Part shown: positions 58,088 through 64,000 of the stretch, in pieces
Numbering within the stretch: position 1 is the stretch's first letter
Layout: every line of letters starts with the position of its first letter
Assembly (NCBI GenBank): GCA_036873135.1
Contig: JAPTYO010000017.1
Span: 16,492,001-16,556,000, forward strand
DNA length: 64,000 nt
Origin: Clarkia xantiana subsp. parviflora
Lineage: Eukaryota > Streptophyta > Magnoliopsida > Myrtales > Onagraceae
Direction: 5' to 3'
Translations under genes and position numbers: made by a program
Notes under the pieces: generated by a model
Seen by the model: the letters and a program-made list of their open reading frames with translations, nothing else
Told to the model about the DNA's origin: nothing
The model's database searches: none

Positions 58088-58480
58088 TGTATCGACACCT
58101 TGCTATCTTTGTATATATAACCATACTCTTTCTCCCCTTTGATGGGTTGAGTATCTTTTGGGATTGTTGTGGGGTTTTGTGTTGCTTTCCTTTGTCGTAT
58201 TGTGCTGTTGACTATGTGGTTCACTTGGCTTTACATTGGTACTTCGTATGCTTTTGTATGTACTCCTTTGATTATGGACTCTTCTCTTGGTGTGTTTCCT
58301 TTACTTATCCTTCTTTCGTGTTTTCCTTCATGCCATACCTGCTATTTCATCAAGAAAAAACATTATGTGTTCTTCATATCACTTTACTTTGAAATTACTT
58401 TCTCATGGAATCCTTCTTAGTATGGTGTAATGCTCTCTTCTGATACCCTTTGAATGGTATGTATGGTATTGTTAGACCAA
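58088..58480 (+). other. 3' flank of the G aORF
   Basis: T-rich sequence after the stop with no conserved frame. It is probably the 3' untranslated part of the aORF transcript, running toward the repeat block. Confidence 0.5.
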
Positions 58481-59110
58481 AGATACGCTCTTGGTGGGTG
58501 TCGAGTCTGTTCACGAGACAGGCTCTCGGAGGGCACTTAACGTTTCACAGGATAGGCTCCCGGAGGGCACAGGTTAGACCAAAGATACGCTCCTGGTGGG
58601 CGTCGAAATCTGTTCACGAGACTGGCTCTCGGAGGGCACTTAACGTTTCACAGGATAGGCTCCCGGAGGGCACAAGTTAGATCAAAGATACGCTCCTGGT
58701 TGGCGTCGAAGCTGGTAGTTTGAAATCTACCTCAAGATACGCTCTTGGGGGCGTCGAATCTGGTAGTGTTTTTTCTACCTCAAGATACGCTCTTGGGGGC
58801 GTCGAATCTGGTAGGTTGCAAATCTACCTCAAGATACGCTCCTGGGGGCGTCGAAATTCGTAGTTTTTGGAAACTACTCTCAAGATACGCTCTTGGTGCG
58901 TCGAAGGACGTAGTATAAAAACTACTCTCAAGATACGTTCTTGGGGGCGTCGAAGGTCGTAGTATGAACACTACTCTCAAGATACGCTCTTGGGGGCGTC
59001 GAAGGTCGTAGTATGAAAACTACTCTCAAGATACGCTCTTGGGAGCGTCGAGGGTCGTAGTATTGAAACTACTCTCAAGATACGCTCTTGGGGGCGTCGA
59101 AAATTCGTTG
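58481..59110. repeat. Tandem repeat block of element G
   Basis: Units contain CAAGATACGCTCTTGGGGGCG then TCGAA and a short arm such as GGTCGTAGTATG...ACTACTCT that can form a small hairpin. The period is about 55-60 bp with about ten copies; the first copies use GGAGGGCAC variants. It sits between gag2 and the aORF end, like the unrelated blocks of the other families. Confidence 0.9.
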
Positions 59111-59371
59111 TTGACTTGAAGTCATATCTGTGTAAGGATAACTTCATGATTATATCACCACATTCATTGGAAAATACCCCTGAAGGAAATCCTACTCCCT
59201 TAAGAGCATTCATGTTTTTTGTACACATGGGGTGCCTTGGGTGGGTCAAGACACCCTTTGGAGGAAATCAAAGATAGTTGTAGAGTTGGAGTAACTTCGT
59301 GAGTTCTCCTTCTCAAAAGTTGTTTTTGAAAAACTTAGAAAGCTTGAACATGCGAAGTGCTAAATATGAAA

Positions 59372-62300
59372 CTAAGGATATGGGGTGGTCAATTTGTCTG
59401 TTGCCACGTACTCCTTTAGGCCTCCATTGTGAATCATTTCCTCCACTTCTATCTTCAACACCATGCAGTTGTTGGTTTGATGCCCCCAGGTCCCATGGTA
59501 CTCACACCATCCCTGTGCATCTCTTCCTAGGAAGGCCTTGCCCTCCTCTCTGCATGTGGGTAGCTCCTTCTTGAGGTGCTTTTGAAAAATTTCTTCTGTG
59601 CTCACTGTAAGGGGTGTGAATTTGAAATTTACACCTCCTCCAAGTGTGTCAATCTCTCTTTCTTTCTCCGGGACTTCATCCCATTGCTCCATCTCCTTTG
59701 CAAACGCCTTGTCTAGCTTTTCCTTGAGCTGTCTCATCGTGTTTGTCATGACAGTCTCATAAAGCCCTCCATAGGCCTCAAATGAGTTTGGATGCATGTT
59801 TCTAATGAAGGCTCTGACGACTTCTCCTCTTGTGATGTCCATATTGGCACCATAACTGGAGAATCTTTCGAAGTAGCTTGACACTGGCTCCCACGGCATT
59901 TGCTTGATGTCAACAATGTGTTGGAATCCTCTTATGATGGAGTCCCTTGTTCTTCTTCCTTGTGCGGTTTCTGGTTGCCAAGGTATGCTTGTTACCTTTA
60001 CAGCCTTGCTCATGTGTCTCTTCTTAGCCATTCTTTGAAAAAACTGTCTGCTCAGGCGGAGTGCAACTCCGTTCTTCATTTTTCTTTGCCTTTGTTTCCT
60101 CATCACCTTCTTGTTGTCTTGGTCGGTTCCTACCATGACCATTGCCACTGTGTCTGTCCTGAGTGATCCCCGTCTCATGCAGTTGACGTAGCACTGCCTT
60201 GCAGTGCGTTGGTCACCCAGGACTTCTCCAACTCCATTCTCAGTGATGTACTTCAGTTTCTGGTGTACGGTGGATGGCACGATTTCATATGGGTTTATGG
60301 TTGTTCTTCCTAGGATCCCGTTGTAGGCTCCCAAGCTTTCAACCACCAAGAAGTTAATGTTCACCTTCAACTGTATCCATCAGAGGTAACTTGTTGCCCC
60401 CTGAGAGGCCAACCAGAGGGAAGTTGACTGGTTTGATGTCTGCCTTTGTTTTCCCTATTTCCTCTAGGACCCTTAGGCTTAGGAGGTCTGCCGAGCTGCC
60501 CCCATCTACCAGTATTCTCTTTACATCGAAATTATCAATGTCTATCGTGATGACTAACGCATCGTCATGTGGGAAGACAATGTGGCTCTTGTCCTTCTCC
60601 GAGAATTCAATCTTCATCTCCTCTCCTTCTCGTGGCCTTTTCCTCCACCTTGGCACTGAACTCAGTTTTGATGCGTAAACCTCCCTTGCATTAGCAGTTG
60701 GGCCACCTGATACCACTCCTCCGTGTATCATGTTTATGGTTCCTCTCTTGTTGGGTGGAGGATTGTAGTCTACCTTGCTATTGCCTTTGTCCCTGTATGA
60801 TGGCCCTAACTGTATGCTGTTGCCCCCATGATCCACGAACTGCTTTAGTTCTCCCCTTTGGATGACATTGTTGATGCTTAGCTTTAGGCTGAAGCATTCG
60901 TTCGTGTCATGCCCGTATGCTTCATGGTTATCACACCATCTATCCTTGTGTGTCCCCACCATTGGGGCTCTCCACCTTGCAGGGGGTGACCAGAGTTTCT
61001 GATTCCGCATCTCTCTGAGGACAGTAGCTGGAGTGGCGTTTAATGGGATGAACTTGATGACGTTGATTTCCCTAGCTTTCAGTGGTTCGCCCATTTGATT
61101 TCTTTGCTGGGGCGGACGCCATTCCTGCTGCCTTGTGTGTTGAGGTGCCTGAGGTGGCTTTCCTCTGTTCGGCTTTGCATTGTCTTCCTTAGCTGCTTGA
61201 ATTTTGGCTTTCTTACTTGCTCTGTGCCTCTCCAGGTCTATATGAGTTTTTACTCTCCCTGCTAGCTCCTCTAAGGTGCTTGCTGGTTTCTTGGCCATCT
61301 TTTCTGCCGGCGTGGACCCGAAGCGGCCTAGGTTTCTAATGAAGGCTCGTATTATCTCACCCTCAGTGATGTCGCCCTGGATGTCTGCTATGTTTTGGTT
61401 AAACCTAGTGTAGTAACTGGCCAAGGATTCATCATTTTCTTGCTTCACGTCATCGATGGAGCCTGTTCCTTTGAGGAGCTTCCTTTCTCCTAGATATCTC
61501 TGAAGGAACTTCGCCATTAGCTGCTCCCATGAGTGGATGCTCTCAGAGGGTAGGCTGAAGAACCAGTGTGAGGCCACCCCTAATAGGGTGTTTGGAAATA
61601 GGAGTGCCTTGTATCTTTCATCAGTAGTTCTCCCAAATGGGGAGGCTTCATGCTGTTGAATATGCTCCAAAGGGTCTCCCTTGCCATTGTATTTTGCAAT
61701 CTGGACTGTATGCAGGGAGTCCGGCACCTTGCTCGTCTCCAATTCCCTCGTGAAAGGGTGGTTCGTTTTGTCGCTTAGACAATGCAAGCCGTGTTTCTTT
61801 GACTCGTTCATTTTCCTTGTAATCATTGCCTCTATTTCTTCCGGAGTGATCAATATCGGTGTCGGAGTTTAATTTCTCTGATGGCCTCCGTAGGTATAGA
61901 TTGGGCTTGCCGGGATCCCTTGTCTGTATTGATACGGACTGTAGGTGTATCCTTGGTGTCCCTGCTGGGGTGCTTCATAGAATTCTTGCCTCCTTGGAGG
62001 TCTTGCTTGTCTGTCTTCCCCCAGTGGGGTGTAAGCCCTGGCGTTCTGCTGTTGCCTAGGAGGCACGAATTGTTGCCTTCCCTCTGGGGGTGGCTCCTGG
62101 TAATTTCTTCTTTGCTCCTCTCGCTGCCCTGCTCGAGGGTGCGAGTGGTGCTCTTCCGTTGGGATCTGTTCCTCTTCATGAGCTTCCGTGTTTGTCCCCT
62201 GGGTGTATGCCGGCCTTGTGTATGTTGTGTGGGCGCGGTTGTCATTCCTTTGGCCCGGCATCCCATACTGGTATCCTTGGGGTTGGGCCTCGTAGTAATA

Positions 62301-62582
62301 TCCCTCAAGAGGTGCTGTGTGCTGTGATGACACTCCCTGTTTCTCCCTCTCTCTTTGTGGCCTCCTTGCCAAAGGGGTTGAGGCTGTGGAGGACTCAGCC
62401 CCAGCTGGGCGTGAGGGTCCTTCCTCCTGGTTGTTGTGTTGGGGAGGCTGTGGGGTTCCTTGAGGTTCTGGTTGCACTGGCAGTTTCCCTGGGTTAGGCT
62501 GCCTTCCTAGGGGTATAGGCTCTCTCCTTCGCCTGTTGCCCCCGGGTGGGCGGTGGTGCCTAGACACCCTGCTGTTCGTCAT
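59372..62582 (-). pseudogene. gag - protease - second gag-like module (element G)
   Basis: The start at 62582 (MTNSRVS) lies 34 bases inside the primer-binding site. A Pro/Gln-rich N-terminus is followed by the Gag core (about 61800-61220: GDPLEHIQQHEAS, LASYYTRFNQNIADIQG), the zinc motif WCDNHEAYGHDTNEC and a protease with ILVDGGSSADLL. A second Gag-like domain (about 59990-59680: PVSSYFERFSSYGANMDITRGEVVRAFIRNM) and a second zinc motif WCEYHGTWGHQTNNC end the protein. The RAFIRN core recurs in both Gag-like domains. Breaks are one TAA at 61869 and one small deletion/frameshift near 60360. No RT or integrase follows. Confidence 0.82.
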
Positions 62583-62614
62583 TGCTCTTGTTATTGCCAG
62601 GCTTTCTGTCCGAA

Positions 62615-62633
62615 GCCCACTGACGGCGCCAAG
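62615..62633 (-). other. Primer-binding site of element G
   Basis: The minus strand reads CTTGGCGCCGTCAGTGGGC directly after the LTR end, one base different from element F. Confidence 0.8.
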
Positions 62634-63381
62634 TGTTAGGTTCAGAGTCTGGGGTCAACGGGCGGTCGACTCAAGTCTCGTTCCTCACTGGAGATGTTGC
62701 GGATTCGGTGCTCTCGGGTTGTGCTGTCCTAGCTTGTGTCCTTCCGTCCTTAGCTTCTCTTCTCCTCTCGCCTTGCAAGAGGGGCAATACCAGGCACAAA
62801 GGGGGGGGGGGTGGTGCCTGATGAACCCTCTCCGATGCCTAAGTCAGTACGGTTTTAGAGAGATAAAGCTAGAGAGATGTCAGAGCAAAATTATGCAACT
62901 TGCCAAGATGATCGAATGAATAGTGGAGGTGTGGTATTTATAGGCAACGGTGTCATTAAGGTGGCTTAATGACATCGTTAACCTTTAAACACAGTTAATT
63001 AACCTTTAAACACATAATTAAGACCTTAGGATACGGAGAAGGTTGGCGGAATAAGCCGAGTATGGGAGTCCGAGAATGGTGCCGGGGCCCTTGGGGGAAG
63101 GAAAATCCGACCCCCAAGGGTAGGGGTTGGGTGAGGTCACCCAACCCCTCCTAGGGGAGATCGGGTTGGCTGACCCGATCTCCCCTAGGGGAGGTCGGGT
63201 GTGGCCACCCGACCTCACCTAGGTGAGTCTAACTTGGCCGGACGAGCGCTTCGGCCTTGTCCGGACCGTTGGTGTTTTCGCGAAGTGTTCGGGTTGAAGT
63301 TTTGATTTACAATCATTAACGAGGTGATAAAAATAAAACGATTCGGAAGTCAACGGGTTCAAATTGGGCGTATATCCATCA
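62634..63381 (-). repeat. 5' LTR of element G (748 bp)
   Basis: Same length as the 3' LTR and nearly identical. The target copy CTTTG follows, and then the D integrase resumes. Confidence 0.92.
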
Positions 63382-63840
63382 CTTTGGGCCGTTAGAACGA
63401 CGCCCAAACGAGCAACGGGGGAGACTCCGTTTGGCCTAGTTTATGGCACGGAGGCTGTTGCTCCCGTGGAGGTGGCCGTAGCATCACATCAGATGAGATA
63501 TTACGAACCTCTAACAAATGATGAAATGAGACGTCTGGACTTAGACTTACTCGAACAGAAGAGGCGGGAAGCCGACGAAGTCCAGGCTCGAATGCGTTTA
63601 GCGACGGCTAGGTATTACAATCGGCGAGTTAAGTCCCGACAATTCTTCGTCGGGGAGCTGGTTTGGCGTCGCAACGAGTTTACCCTTTTGGATCGAATCG
63701 GCAAGATGTCACCAAAATGGGAAGGACCTTACAAGGTCGTGGGGATGCCAGCCCCGAATGCATACAAGTTGGAAGACCTCGATGGCAGAGTATTAAAGCA
63801 TTCTTTTAGTGGCGAACACTTGAAGAAACACTATGCTTGA
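63382..63840 (+). pseudogene. Integrase C-terminal part of element D, part 2
   Basis: It continues D pol after G with LWAVRTTPKRATGETPFG, the GPYKVVGMP segment and the end HLKKHYA. The first five bases are the target-site copy. No chromodomain. This part has no internal damage. Confidence 0.9.
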
Positions 63841-64000
63841 TGAAAATTCGCCTTAAGTGGTGCCCGATGAAAAGTCGCCTTAAGTGGTGCCCGATGAAAA
63901 GTCGCCTTAAGTGGTGCCCGATGAAAAGTCGCCTTAAGTGGTGCCCGATGTAAAATCGCCTTAAGTGGTGCATGAAAAAAGTCGCCTTGAGTGGTGCACG
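63841..64000. repeat. Tandem repeat block of element D (runs off the window)
   Basis: Copies of AAGTCGCCTTAAGTGGTGC with CCGATGA spacers, the same family I block as in B and E, directly after the pol stop. Confidence 0.9.

Larger units (their letters stand above)
53441..63381 (-). mobile_element. Element G: family II retrotransposon with gag-PR-gag2 and aORF, no RT/INT
   Basis: This 9,941-bp complete element has two 748-bp LTRs (53441-54188 and 62634-63381) and perfect CTTTG target copies at 53436-53440 and 63382-63386. On the minus strand it has a primer-binding site, gag-PR-gag2 (62582-59372), a tandem-repeat block (58481-59110) and a polypurine tract. On the plus strand it has the spliced aORF (55692-58087). 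No RT, RNase H or integrase is present. The LTR pair differs at about ten bases plus two G-run lengths, so the insertion is young and such elements have moved recently. Confidence 0.92.
31099..64000 (+). mobile_element. Element D: family I retrotransposon split by E and G
   Basis: This plus-oriented element begins with a 5' LTR at 31099-31814. Its gag is split at 32422/48897 by element E (CTACT duplicated) and its integrase at 53440/63382 by element G (CTTTG duplicated). Pol ends at 63840 and the family I tandem repeats run off the window. Its aORF and 3' LTR are outside. It is itself inserted in copia element H. Confidence 0.9.

Noticed and set aside
1..64000. tRNA or rRNA genes
   Set aside because: Only short primer-binding sites complementary to a tRNA 3' end are present. 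No cloverleaf with A and B boxes or rRNA core was recognised.

Overview
The window is plant nuclear heterochromatin made almost entirely of nested LTR retrotransposons. I recognise no host gene, rRNA, tRNA or CRISPR array. The evidence for a flowering plant is Ty3/gypsy elements of the Tat/Retand type (Gag, protease, RT, a decayed RNase H followed by a second RVT_3-type RNase H, integrase without chromodomain, and an antisense extra gene downstream of pol), Ty1/copia remnants, a CACTA end, a Helitron end and a hAT-like MITE. Whether it is a eudicot or monocot cannot be fixed from the sequence.

Three Tat families are present. Family I (LTR about 0.62-0.72 kb, starting TGATGGGTTC) has copies B (13986-23102, +), D (31099 to beyond the right edge, +) and E (32423-48896, -). 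These carry gag-PR-RT-RNH-aRNH-INT, then a tandem-repeat block, then a spliced antisense gene (aORF). Family II (LTR 0.75-0.86 kb, starting TGATGGATATACG) has copies F (38219-44106, -; PR-RT-RNH only) and G (53441-63381, -; no RT or integrase). Family III (LTR 0.82 kb, starting TGATGGATAAATG) has copies L (left edge to 4695, +) and R (4696-13985, -), also without visible RT or integrase.

Nesting is proved by 5-bp target-site duplications. F sits in the pol of E (GACGC), E sits in the gag of D (CTACT), G sits in the integrase of D (CTTTG), and D sits in a minus-strand copia element H (28646-31098). On the left, L appears to be inserted in inverted orientation into R, which makes a multi-kilobase imperfect palindrome. 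R and B are fused at a broken junction near 13985. Between B and H lies about 5.5 kb of AT-rich DNA with DNA-transposon and copia remnants.

The most notable pattern is that G and R, from two different families, share a non-autonomous design: gag - zinc motif - protease - second gag-like domain - second zinc motif, in place of RT/INT. This is followed by tandem repeats and the antisense, intron-containing aORF. Such elements would have to borrow RT and integrase from family I or F-like relatives. All coding units seen are damaged by stop codons or frameshifts, except possibly some aORFs. In R the aORF leader also holds an array of about 20-bp units combining CGCG-box and W-box-like motifs.
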